From CAMQVM01 sp044433365 (GTDB lineage Bacteria > Bacteroidota > Bacteroidia > Bacteroidales > Rikenellaceae), in NCBI GenBank assembly GCA_044433365.1, contig JAWXTR010000002.1:1-64000 (forward strand): DNA of 64,000 nt, in the 5' to 3' direction. The stretch's first letter is position 1. Each line of letters begins with the position of its first letter. The translations under genes and the position numbers were made by a program. Of the stretch, positions 27,285 to 35,804 are shown in pieces. The notes beneath the pieces are model-generated. The model searched no databases. It was given only the letters and a program-made list of their open reading frames with translations, and had not been told where the DNA came from.

Positions 27285-27804
27285 TGTGTAATTCGTAATG
27301 CGTAATTATGTGAATCAGGACAATTATTTATAAAATGTTTTCTGTAGAGACGTTGGGTCCAACGTCTCTAACCGCACAACGGTTACCGAACACAGGTAGA
27401 GACGTAGCCCTGCTACGTCTGAAAACAACATCCCGATTTTTTTGAAAACCCTTTCTTTAAAACATAATCGATTTGTGTTACAGACGTTGGACCCAACGTC
27501 TCTACTGAGCATTGTAAATAAGCTTACCTTTAAAATTAACACAAACCTTTAATAGCAGCCCCTTCGCCTCTGCTTTTAGCGTAAAAAAGTTTTGTGAAAA
27601 TTGCGTTAAGAAGATTGATTGTTTGAACTCCTCCTATGCTAAGAGCGTAGCAACAAACTACTTTCATGTGAGTTATCAATTTTTAGCAATTTTCACAAAA
27701 CTTTAGCGTTAAAAAAGCAGTCAGCGAAAGATTTTTTTGTTTCTTTTTTATAAAAAAAAGAAAGTCCGAAGTTAATACAATTCATAATTCATAATTATGC
27801 TGAA
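27285..27804. other. Repeat-filled spacer without a gene
   Basis: This 520-bp convergent spacer holds three palindromes: AGACGTTGGGTCCAACGTCT at about 27347, AGACGTAGC type at 27399, and AGACGTTGGACCCAACGTCT at 27484. It also has a wide inverted repeat with arms TTAGCGTAAAAAAGTTTTGT (27577) and ACAAAACTTTAGCGTTAAAA (27687), plus AATTCATAAT tracts at both ends. No frame of interest was seen. Confidence 0.75.
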
Positions 27805-29733
27805 TTATGAATTATGAATTAAACCATCCAACCATTCCCCAACACTACCATCACTAGGCATACGCCAATCCCCACGAGGTGAAAGCGATACACTTCCCAC
27901 CTTTGGTCCATCAGGCATTGCCGAACGTTTAAACTGCTGAGAGAAGAAACGTCGTATAAAGATAATCAACCATTTGCGAATAGTATCGCTATCGTATATA
28001 GATTCAAATGCTATATGAGCAATCATCTCGATCTTGCTAGGTGAAAATCCATTACGAACAAAATGGTATAGGAAAAAGTCGTGCAACTCATAAGGTCCAA
28101 CCAAATCTTCAGTTTTTTGAGCAATATTTCCCGACTCATCAGCTGGAAGAAGTTCAGGGCTAACAGGAGTGTCGATAACATCTAACAGCGTTGTACGCAC
28201 TCTTTCGTTTGCTTCATGCTGAGCCACCCATCCTACAAGATAGCGAACCAAAGTTTTAGGAACAGAGCTATTAACACCATACATCGACATGTGGTCTCCA
28301 TTATAAGTTGCCCAACCCAATGCTAACTCACTTAAATCACCCGTACCAATTACCATTCCGCCCTCCATATTGGCAATATCCATCAATATCTGAGTTCGCT
28401 CACGAGCTTGCGAATTTTCATATGACACCGACCTATCATCTGCGCTAAGACCAATATCTAAGAAGTGTTGCTCGCAAGCCTTACGTATCGAAATTTCACG
28501 AAGCGTAACACCCAGCTCATTAATCATCGTTATTGCATTGTTGTAGGTGCGATCTGTAGTGCCAAAACCGGGCATTGTAACCCCAATAATACCTTTTCTA
28601 TCTAACTCCAAGCTATCAAACGCTTTAACAGCAACCAAAAGCGCAAGAGTAGAGTCTAAACCACCCGAAATACCTATCACAGCACACTTACAACCAGTGT
28701 GCGAAAGACGCTGAATTAATCCACCACTTTGAATTGAGAAAATCTCTTCGCAGCGTATATCTCTCTTTCTTTCATCTGCTGGAACAAATGGAGCTTTGTC
28801 TATTGTGCGCCTTAATCCGCCTGTTGGGGTGCTATTTATATCTATTTTTGAAATATGCTTAATCCTATTTTGAGTTGAATCTACCCCAAAAGTAGTTGTT
28901 CGGATACGATGGTTACGAAGCAGTTCTATATCTAAATCGGCAATTACGATCTGCTCTTCGAGCGAAAATCGCTTAGCAGAAGCAATAATTCGCCCATTTT
29001 CTGCAATTAAACCATTACCCCCAAAGAGTAAATCTGTAGAAGACTCTCCTGTACCAGCCGAACAGTATACATATCCAGCTATACAGCGTGCCGACTGCTG
29101 CTCGATAAGTGAGCAAAGATAATCATATTTGCCAACCACCTCGGGCGAAGCCGAAAGATTGAAAAATAGCTCTGCAACAGAGCAAAGTTGAGACGATGGA
29201 GGTGTGGCAACCCATAAATCTTCACAAATCTCAACTCCACACACTACACCCGAAATCTCAAATAACGAACTATTAGTAATAGGGTGTTGTTTTCCGCATA
29301 GTTCAACCGTAGCATCTTCACAAAGGTTCGTAGCCGATGCAAACCATCTACTTTCGTAAAATTCAGAGTAGTTAGGAATATATGTTTTAGCAACTACAGC
29401 GAGCACCTCACCCTTAGCAAACACTACAGCACAATTATATAGAGAGCTACAGAATCTAATAGGCATACCCACAATACCACACACCTCTACATCACGTAGT
29501 CTATCAATCAACTGCTCCAGCTGCTCTTTGGCACTAAGCAGTAGACGACTTTGAAGAAATAAATCGCCACAAGTGTAGCCCGTAATCGACAACTCTGGTG
29601 TAACAACCACCTCTGTTCCCTGAGCTGCTGCTGTTCGAATAAGCGACTCTATCTGTTTTACATTCTCACCACATGCCCCAATCTTCACCTTTGGTATAGC
29701 AGTAGCTACCCTAAAAAAATTACTTTTTTGCAT
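27805..29733 (-). CDS. nadE: Glutamine-dependent NAD+ synthetase
   Basis: Makes NAD from deamido-NAD, ATP and glutamine. The 642-aa protein has an N-terminal nitrilase-type glutaminase domain (Glu in TPELSITGYTCGDL, Lys in VVAKTYIPNYSEFYE, Cys in GVEICEDLWV) and a C-terminal synthetase domain with the P-loop GISGGLDSTLALLVA and GTGDLSELALGWATYNGDHM. Length and domain order are those of bacterial two-domain NadE. Its 3' end lies in an AATTCATAAT tract that includes the stop region. It is monocistronic. Confidence 0.96.
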   Translation of the reverse strand: MQKSNFFRVATAIPKVKIGACGENVKQIESLIRTAAAQGTEVVVTPELSITGYTCGDLFLQSRLLLSAKEQLEQLIDRLRDVEVCGIVGMPIRFCSSLYNCAVVFAKGEVLAVVAKTYIPNYSEFYESRWFASATNLCEDATVELCGKQHPITNSSLFEISGVVCGVEICEDLWVATPPSSQLCSVAELFFNLSASPEVVGKYDYLCSLIEQQSARCIAGYVYCSAGTGESSTDLLFGGNGLIAENGRIIASAKRFSLEEQIVIADLDIELLRNHRIRTTTFGVDSTQNRIKHISKIDINSTPTGGLRRTIDKAPFVPADERKRDIRCEEIFSIQSGGLIQRLSHTGCKCAVIGISGGLDSTLALLVAVKAFDSLELDRKGIIGVTMPGFGTTDRTYNNAITMINELGVTLREISIRKACEQHFLDIGLSADDRSVSYENSQARERTQILMDIANMEGGMVIGTGDLSELALGWATYNGDHMSMYGVNSSVPKTLVRYLVGWVAQHEANERVRTTLLDVIDTPVSPELLPADESGNIAQKTEDLVGPYELHDFFLYHFVRNGFSPSKIEMIAHIAFESIYDSDTIRKWLIIFIRRFFSQQFKRSAMPDGPKVGSVSLSPRGDWRMPSDGSVGEWLDGLIHNS

Positions 29734-29777
29734 ATTTTTATCAATCTATCTAAAGGATTTCCCTAAAAATTACAATG

Positions 29778-29809
29778 CAAACATACTAAAATATAACGGT
29801 TAAATCAAG
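29778..29809 (-). promoter_or_regulatory. Bacteroidetes-type promoter for nadE (CTTG-N20-TATGTTTG)
   Basis: On the minus strand TATGTTTG (29785-29778) matches TAnnTTTG, and CTTG (29809-29806) lies 20 bp upstream as a near match to the -33 box. It would start transcription about 40 nt before the nadE ATG. Confidence 0.5.
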
Positions 29810-29833
29810 TTTTTTTATATATACCACAAAAAA

Positions 29834-29880
29834 TAGCGGTGAACTTAAAATAAAACTTTTTGTTTTTAAGTTCACCACTA
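29834..29880. terminator. Stable hairpin, possible terminator
   Basis: TAGCGGTGAACTTAAAA and TTTTAAGTTCACCACTA form a 17-bp stem with one mismatch and a 13-base loop. It could end transcription coming from the lipoprotein/C10 peptidase unit on the minus strand. Confidence 0.55.
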
Positions 29881-29900
29881 TTAAACGAGTGTTAAAACAC

Positions 29901-30067
29901 TAAGTAGTGTAAAATAATTATTGGTGTGTTTTTAATAGTGCTATTGGAAATGAGATTTTTTGCTATTGAATTGAAAATATAGTGGTTCTACATTGAAATT
30001 TAATAGTGAAAAATATCGCTCCAAAAGTGCTGTTAAAAATATGGCAATAATTGTTTTACACTACTTA
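29901..30067 (+). mobile_element. MITE copy 3 (complete)
   Basis: A full 163-bp element with TA on each side (29901-29902, 30066-30067). It is nearly identical to the copy at 18952 (GGAAATGAG, GAATTG and CTACATTG variants), so these two belong to the same subfamily. Confidence 0.95.
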
Positions 30068-30073
30068 TTACTA

Positions 30074-30430
30074 ATGCGAATAAAGGTTTGAAATCTTAAG
30101 CTATTAAAACTGTTTCCGCACACAGCAGTAGAGACGTTGGGTCCAACGTCTAAAACCGATCCAAAGCAATCAAAATTGAATTTGCCAAGTCAAATCCAAA
30201 CCCAGACGTAGCAGGGCTACGTCTCTACAGCCGAGCCACAAATTGTAATTTTTAACAACAGATTTTGAGAATGAGCTATTTTTCTACTTTAATTAGTCAA
30301 AAAACAACTATTTTTTGATGCTTTTTTAGAAAAGCACACCCAAAGAATTGACAAAAATCGTTCGCTTTCACTCACGTTTTCGCTCCGCTCGCAAAAAGCG
30401 AAAGAAAGGTTTTCAACCCTTTATTCGCAT
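30074..30430 (+). repeat. Dispersed element bounded by inverted GCGAATAAAGGTTTGAA, copy 2
   Basis: The ends are ATGCGAATAAAGGTTTGAAA and TCAACCCTTTATTCGCAT. The 357-bp body carries two palindromes, one AGACGTTGG type and one AGACGTAGC type, and the same modules as the copy at 16329. Its right end touches the stop codon (30430-30432) of the minus-strand lipoprotein gene, sharing one base with it. Confidence 0.72.
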
Positions 30431-31086
30431 TACGATTCAATATCCATCTTAAAATCCTCAGAAGTTTGAAATTCAATAGAACCTATTGTGCAATAATCTA
30501 AATCTTCAACTTTCTTATTTAATATATCGGCATTATATTGTGAATTATCACCAAAAAATATTAATTTAAAAGCGGTAAGAGGTTTATTAATTACCTCATT
30601 TATTTTAGATTTAATTGTGTATGTAAGTTGCGAAAAATCTTCGTTAAATTCTGCTTTAAAATATTCGTTTTCAACACAATTTAAGGGTAAAAATTTTTCA
30701 AAATTCACAGATTTATCGCTATACCAAAAATCACCATCCGGCACATTTACTTTTTCGTTATGATAATTTTCATCATCCGACTCATTATAAAACATATATT
30801 CTTCACCATCTACATTGTTTCGAGGAATTGGATATGTCAAGAAAACAATAGCACGAATTGGTGTATTATTTTTAGTAATATTAATCGTTACTACTTTATC
30901 CTCTTGAAATGGTGCAGAATAAGTTGTTATTGTTGGAAAATCTTTAATATAATGCATCGGCAGTGGAGATTTAAGATATTGTTCCTCCTATTTTTGACAT
31001 GAAGTAAAAGAAAAAATTAATAAGAATAAAATTGATAAAAATGCTTTGGTTTTGTTTAATGCCTGCATAGATTTAATTTTTTTCAT
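30430..31086 (-). pseudogene. Lipoprotein paralogue with an in-frame amber codon
   Basis: From ATG 31086 the frame reads a lipoprotein signal peptide (FLSILFLLIFSFTSCQK, Cys30), then TAG at 30990-30988, then continues unbroken for 186 codons (EEQYLKSPLP, MHYIKDFPTI and so on). The body is clearly paralogous to the next gene: both share YNESDDEN or YKESDDEN, VENEYFKAEFNEDFSQLTYT and FFGDNSQYNA. That paralogue has CAA AAA GAG GAG where this one has CAA AAA TAG GAG, so one G-to-T change explains it. An internal ATG at 30957 gives a 175-aa frame without a signal peptide. The original product was probably a secreted lipoprotein of about 218 aa, function unknown. Confidence 0.8.
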
Positions 31087-31110
31087 AATATTATTTAATT
31101 GATACTTAAA

Positions 31111-31761
31111 TTATTTAAAATTTATTATAAAATCTTTAGAAGGATATAATGTGATAATACCAGATGTGCAATAAGACAAATCTTCAACTGTTTTATTTTC
31201 TAAAACCGCATTATATTGTGAATTATCACCAAAATATCTTAAAATTAAATGAGTGTAAGAATCACTAATTAATTCATTGATTTTTGGTTTAATTGTGTAG
31301 GTTAGTTGCGAAAAATCTTCATTAAATTCAGCTTTAAAATATTCATTTTCTGCACAATGAATAGGTGCTAATTTTTCAAATATTACCGATTCACCACAAT
31401 CCCAAAAATTACTACCAACATCAACTTTATTGTTTACGAAATTTTCATCGTCCGACTCTTTATAAAAAAAATAGTCTTTATCATTAACGGAACTACTTCC
31501 ATCACGATCGATAGAAAAAATAATGAAACGAATAGGTGTATTATTTGTAGTATTATTTGCTATTATCACTTTTTCTTTATCCAGAAAATCTGAATATTCA
31601 TATTTTCTAGGAGAGTCAGTATGATAATATCTTTCTAATATACCACCCAACCACTCTACCTCCTCTTTTTGACATGAAGTAAAAGAGAATATAAATGCAA
31701 AAAATACAAATAGCAGCCAAATTATTTTTTGACTATAAGAAAAAGATTGAATTTTTTTCAT
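31111..31761 (-). CDS. Lipoprotein of unknown function beside a C10 peptidase
   Basis: A 216-aa lipoprotein with a hydrophobic signal (WLLFVFFAFIFSFTSC, Cys30). The mature part is acidic and Asn/Asp-rich, with blocks NNTTNNTPIRFIIFS, YFFYKESDDENFVNNKVDV and ENEYFKAEFNEDFSQLTYTI, probably an all-beta domain. It has a damaged paralogue 24 bp downstream and a C10 peptidase 69 bp upstream on the same strand. Bacteroides fragilis C10 peptidases are encoded with small lipoprotein inhibitors, so an inhibitor or immunity role is possible; I see no direct similarity to prove it. Base composition is more AT-rich than in nadE. Confidence 0.7.
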   Translation of the reverse strand: MKKIQSFSYSQKIIWLLFVFFAFIFSFTSCQKEEVEWLGGILERYYHTDSPRKYEYSDFLDKEKVIIANNTTNNTPIRFIIFSIDRDGSSSVNDKDYFFYKESDDENFVNNKVDVGSNFWDCGESVIFEKLAPIHCAENEYFKAEFNEDFSQLTYTIKPKINELISDSYTHLILRYFGDNSQYNAVLENKTVEDLSYCTSGIITLYPSKDFIINFK

Positions 31762-31830
31762 AATTAAATATATTTTAAATTAGTATCAATAATTTTATCT
31801 ATAAGATTTGTGTAATATTTTGGTAAGGAT

Positions 31831-33284
31831 TTAATAATTTGGTTCAATATTTAAAATTGTTTTATAACCTCCCTTGAATTCTAAATTATCTACTGTGCTC
31901 ATTGTTTTCTCATTAATATTGTTATGAAAATATTCATTTACATACACTCTGTATGGATCATAATAAACAGTATAACTATTAGCAGTATAATAGTCAAGTG
32001 GTTCACCAGAATAATTAGGTTGATTTATTATTTTTAATTCTACAACTTCTCTGCTTTTTCTTTCGTTATATCCATCTATTACCCACGCATGTCCAATTTC
32101 GTCAACACTATCATAAGCGCTAATATAAATAGGCTTATTTAAATCCAAATTAGTAATAACCTTATTATGATCAAAACCTTCATCGATTACTGCATTTCTA
32201 TAACCATAATAATTAAATGCAGATAATGCATTTTCTATTGTTGAATAATTAGTCCCAGTATTATTGTTAAAAGTTGATTTGGTTTTATCATTTAAATCAA
32301 TTATAAAATCGGCTGTAATATCAGCATCGAATAATAGAGTATCTTTTCCTATTTTCTCCCATAGAAAATATGTTGGATATTCATAATAGTTCATTATAGC
32401 ACCTAAAGCTATATTCACGCAACCTGCAGCATAACGTCCTGTATCACTTCCATTTCCTCCATTGTATTTTGGCATTTTATTATTAAAGGGTGCATGTTGA
32501 TCCCAATATTCTAACAACATAGGACCTGCACTATTATTCTCAAAAATCTCTTTACTAATCACAAAAGAGTAATCCAAATAATCATAATCATTGTTTGCGT
32601 ATTGTTGTGCTACTTCAATAAAATGGTCTTTGTAAAATTGTGCGTTATAATCCCAACTATCATAATAATCACGTAAGGTCATAACATTATACCCCTCTGC
32701 ATTCCATAAGTATGTGTACTCCTCATACAATTCATCACCATCAGTAGTTTTTGTAATATCTAAAGAATATTTTTCGTTATATTTTTTCCATTGAAAATAT
32801 GCAAGGTCTAAAATAGAACTATCTGGTGATATAATTTGATTATGAATTATATCTTTTTTTTCTGATAAAGCGAAAGCGAAAGCTCCGCTTATATCTTCTT
32901 TAGAGAAATTTCCCTTTTCTGATTTAAAGACTAAAGGATAATAATTACGAGTTGCTGAGATAATGTCGAAACCTAAATTATTTTTGTAATTAATAACATA
33001 CATAAGCGTATCGCCATTTTCTGCTGTTATTACATCTTGATTTAGCACTTCACGACTAATAGATTTAGTGGTTTCATCGACGACCCTTTCTTTAATTACA
33101 AATTTCAAGTCAGATAACGAAACTTTTGTAGTTTTCGCAGGCCTTTCTAAGATAATCTCACGATGTTCACTAGGTGAATCCACAGCTTGATTATCAATCT
33201 CTTTGTTACAAGAGGTAGCAACTAAAGAGAGTAATGTTAAGACTGCCCCCCCCCATTCTGTAGTTTAATTTTAAAATTTTTCAT
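31831..33284 (-). pseudogene. C10 (streptopain-like) cysteine peptidase with a G9 tract shifting the signal peptide
   Basis: Cysteine peptidase of family C10. Numbered from the in-frame GTG at 33183, the catalytic Cys255 lies in YAAGCVNIALGAIMNYYEYP and His365 in DEIGHAWVIDGYN, the standard streptopain pair; residues before about 220 form a propeptide-like region (FVIKERVVDETTKSI, AFAFALSEKK). ATG 33284 starts MKNFKIKLQN, then a run of nine G (33254-33246 on the minus strand). With nine G the frame stops soon after. With ten it reads GGGAVLTLLSLVATSC, a perfect lipoprotein signal joined to the peptidase. So this copy is off or mis-sequenced by one base. The 450-aa open part alone lacks export. 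Confidence 0.8.
33246..33254 (-). repeat. G9 homopolymer, candidate phase-variation tract
   Basis: Nine consecutive C on the plus strand, exceptional in this AT-rich DNA. The tract is in codons 11-13 of the C10 peptidase, before the hydrophobic part of the signal peptide. A change to ten G joins the ATG frame to the rest of the gene. Confidence 0.85.
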
Positions 33285-33315
33285 AACTTTATAATTTTTG
33301 TTAGTTTAGTTGCTG

Positions 33316-33349
33316 CAAATATAACAAAAAAGTATTAATATATTACAAT
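33316..33349 (-). promoter_or_regulatory. Candidate promoter for the C10 peptidase (ATTG-N22-TATATTTG)
   Basis: On the minus strand TATATTTG (33323-33316) fits the -7 consensus, with ATTG 22 bp upstream as a weak -33 box. It sits about 32 bp before ATG 33284, which supports that ATG as the real start. Confidence 0.4.
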
Positions 33350-33384
33350 TATTTATGAATATTTTACAATATTTAAATAGAGAA

Positions 33385-33423
33385 ATCCCCAATATAGTAA
33401 TAAAACATCACTATATTGGGGAA
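33385..33423. terminator. Perfect hairpin after the phosphohexomutase gene
   Basis: CCCCAATATAGT and ACTATATTGGGG form a 12-bp perfect stem with an 11-base loop, extended by flanking A and T pairs, 55 bp after the stop of the mutase gene on the minus strand. Confidence 0.7.
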
Positions 33424-33477
33424 AAACGACAAACTATAATTACTGATTATAATTTATAATTAGTAATTTACAATTAA

Positions 33478-35211
33478 TTAAAGTCCAAGCTCTTTTTTAA
33501 TAGCCTCAATTTTAGCCAACGCTTTAGCATTTACAGCATCAAACTCAGATACTGAATCAAGAGCCTCTCTAACGCCAAAGTAGAACTTAATTTTAGGCTC
33601 TGTACCAGAAGGGCGCATAGATACTATTGTATCGCCATCGGTCATATATTGAAGAACGTCGCTTACTGGGTAAGTTATATTCTCTGTTTCGCCAGTTGTT
33701 ACATTTGTGATAACACGAGTTTTGTAGTCAGCGATTTTGATTACTTTCTCGCCACAAATTTCAGTAAGTGGATTTGCACGCATAGACGACATCATCTCTT
33801 TGATTTGCTCTGCACCGCTTTTACCCTCTTTTGTGATAGAAAGCAGACCCTCTCTAAAGAAACCATATTTTGTGTAGATTTCAACTAGCAAATCGTATAG
33901 AGTCATACCTTTTGATGCAGCCCAAGCAGCAGCTTCGCACACCATTACACTACTAGAGATAGAGTCTTTATCACGAACGAAGTCGCCGATAGAGAATCCG
34001 TAGCTCTCTTCGCCACCGCAGATATATGTTTTTTTGCCCTCTTTGCTTTTGATGATATTTGCGATAAATTTGAAACCTGTAAGTACATTATCACACTCAA
34101 CACCGAAAGATGCAGCAATTTTAGTAAGAAGCTCTGTTGTAACGATGGTTTTAACGATATACTCATCGCCTTTTAGCTTACTTTGCTCATTCATGCAGTT
34201 AAGAATGTAGTAGGTAAGGATAGAGGCTGTTTGATTACCGTTAAGAAGAATCATATCGCCTTTACTATCACGTACTGCAACACCAAGACGGTCGGCATCA
34301 GGGTCAGTTGCAAATACTAGCGAAGCACCAACCTCGTTAGCTTTAGCAATAGCCAAAGATAGCGCACCTGCCTCCTCTGGATTTGGACTATCTACAGTAG
34401 GGAAATTACCATCAGGGGTCATTTGCTCCTCTACAGTATATACGTTAGTAAATCCACACTCTTTAAGCGCACGTGGAACCAGTTTGTAGCCCGAACCGTG
34501 AATTGGAGAGTACACAACTTTAATATCGCCATGAGCCGAAATAGCATCTGGTGAAAGCGAAAGAGCTTTGATTTTATCAAGATAAGCTACATCTACATCT
34601 TCGCCGATAATAGTGATATTTTCGCTATTTCCGCTCCATTTTACCTCGTCTACAGAGTGGATAGCGTTGACAGCGTCGATAATTAGTCGGTCGTGAGGCT
34701 CAGTAACCTGTCCGCCATCGTTCCAGTATGCTTTATAACCGTTATATATTTTTGGGTTGTGTGAAGCAGTTACAACAACACCACTTTGACAACCTAAATG
34801 GCGGATTGTGAAGCTAAGCTCTGGAACAGGGCGAAGCGATTCGAAAAGATATACTTTAATGCCGTTTGCTGCAAAGATTTCAGCTACTGTTTTAGAGAAA
34901 ACATCGCTATTATTGCGGCTATCACAAGCCACAGCAACTTTAATTTGCTCTAAATCGCTAAATACCTCTTTAAGGTAGTTTGCAAGACCTTGAGTGGCAC
35001 ATCCAACAGTGTAGATATTCATACGATTAGAACCTACACCCATTTTACCACGTAGTCCACCAGTACCAAATTCTAAAGTTTTATAGAAAGATTCAATAAT
35101 CTCTTGTGGATTTTCATTTAATAAATTTTTAATCTCCTCTTTTGTTTGAGCGTCATAGTTACCATTTAACCAAACGTCAACTCTCTCCATTATTGATTTT
35201 TCAATCTGCAT
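33478..35211 (-). CDS. Phosphoglucomutase/phosphomannomutase family (alpha-D-phosphohexomutase)
   Basis: Interconverts hexose 1- and 6-phosphates. The 577-aa protein has all four family signatures: the phosphoserine loop VVVTASHNPKIYNGYKAYW, the metal site FATDPDADRLGVAV, the sugar-binding loop CGGEESYGFSIGDFVRDKD and the phosphate-binding site SMRPSGTEPKIKFYF. Length and sequence fit the PgcA-like PMM/PGM subgroup, so glucose phosphate is the likely main substrate. It is monocistronic, with a candidate promoter at 35358 and a hairpin after its stop. Confidence 0.93.
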   Translation of the reverse strand: MQIEKSIMERVDVWLNGNYDAQTKEEIKNLLNENPQEIIESFYKTLEFGTGGLRGKMGVGSNRMNIYTVGCATQGLANYLKEVFSDLEQIKVAVACDSRNNSDVFSKTVAEIFAANGIKVYLFESLRPVPELSFTIRHLGCQSGVVVTASHNPKIYNGYKAYWNDGGQVTEPHDRLIIDAVNAIHSVDEVKWSGNSENITIIGEDVDVAYLDKIKALSLSPDAISAHGDIKVVYSPIHGSGYKLVPRALKECGFTNVYTVEEQMTPDGNFPTVDSPNPEEAGALSLAIAKANEVGASLVFATDPDADRLGVAVRDSKGDMILLNGNQTASILTYYILNCMNEQSKLKGDEYIVKTIVTTELLTKIAASFGVECDNVLTGFKFIANIIKSKEGKKTYICGGEESYGFSIGDFVRDKDSISSSVMVCEAAAWAASKGMTLYDLLVEIYTKYGFFREGLLSITKEGKSGAEQIKEMMSSMRANPLTEICGEKVIKIADYKTRVITNVTTGETENITYPVSDVLQYMTDGDTIVSMRPSGTEPKIKFYFGVREALDSVSEFDAVNAKALAKIEAIKKELGL

Positions 35212-35246
35212 AATACTATCTATTTTAAAATTATAAATCTAAATTT

Positions 35247-35296
35247 AAGGGGAGTTCTAAAATCTCACAAAATCCAGAATTTAGAAGTTCCCTTAA
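35247..35296. repeat. GGGAGTTCTAA-type inverted repeat
   Basis: TAAGGGGAGTTCTAAAATC pairs with GAATTTAGAAGTTCCCTTA over 50 bp. This is one of the most regular copies of the family and is located upstream of the mutase gene. Confidence 0.65.
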
Positions 35297-35357
35297 GTAA
35301 GTTCAAAAACCTATTTTCTGATTTTTAAAAAACTCACTAAGCACTACTTTTCGACTA

Positions 35358-35365
35358 CAAAGATA
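35358..35365 (-). promoter_or_regulatory. Candidate -7 box TATCTTTG
   Basis: On the minus strand this matches TAnnTTTG about 150 bp before the phosphohexomutase ATG. No convincing -33 box was found at the right spacing. Confidence 0.35.
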
Positions 35366-35804
35366 CAATATTTTTTGCAAAGTTATTTAAGCATAGCTCG
35401 AAATTATAATTTTACAACCTTTTATTAAGACAATACACCTCGTATATATTATTTGATAATATCTATACATTGTTTTTTAAAAGTTTAATTATTAGCAAGT
35501 TAAGGGTAATTTGGGTGAAATAAAATATAATAAAATTAAAATCTAATCTACCTATAACAACCAAACCATTTTTCTTTTTTAAAGATATTTTAATCCTAGA
35601 TACTATTTTTTCTATCCGCTCGTTAAATAATAGCTCGAAAATTGCTAAGAAAAAAAATAAAAAAAAATTACGGGAGCTAACTAAGTGATTAACCTAACTT
35701 TAGTTTAACAAGTAATGATAAATCACCAAAATTTTTAAAATTTGATTTTAATTATTGAAAAATTAGTTGCATCTTTGTAGTCCGAATTGTACGAAAATAT
35801 CGCT

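Larger units (their letters stand above)
29734..30429. other. Spacer of hairpin, MITE and dispersed element; no gene
   Basis: This 696-bp stretch runs from the nadE promoter to the 3' end of a lipoprotein gene. In order it has a promoter-like motif (29778-29809), a 17-bp-stem hairpin (29834-29880), the MITE at 29901 and the GCGAATAAAGG element at 30074. No coding frame is credible. Confidence 0.8.
35212..35804. other. AT-rich divergent spacer upstream of dnaA
   Basis: 593 bp without a gene, very AT-rich, between divergent mutase and dnaA genes. It holds a GGGAGTTCTAA hairpin (35247-35296) and a -7-like box for the mutase (35358-35365). I looked for DnaA boxes (TTATNCACA and close variants) on both strands and saw none, so there is no support for an origin here. 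Confidence 0.6.

Noticed and set aside
35212..35804. Possible replication origin beside dnaA
   Set aside because: No DnaA boxes or iteron-like clusters were found on either strand. AT-richness alone is not evidence in this genome.
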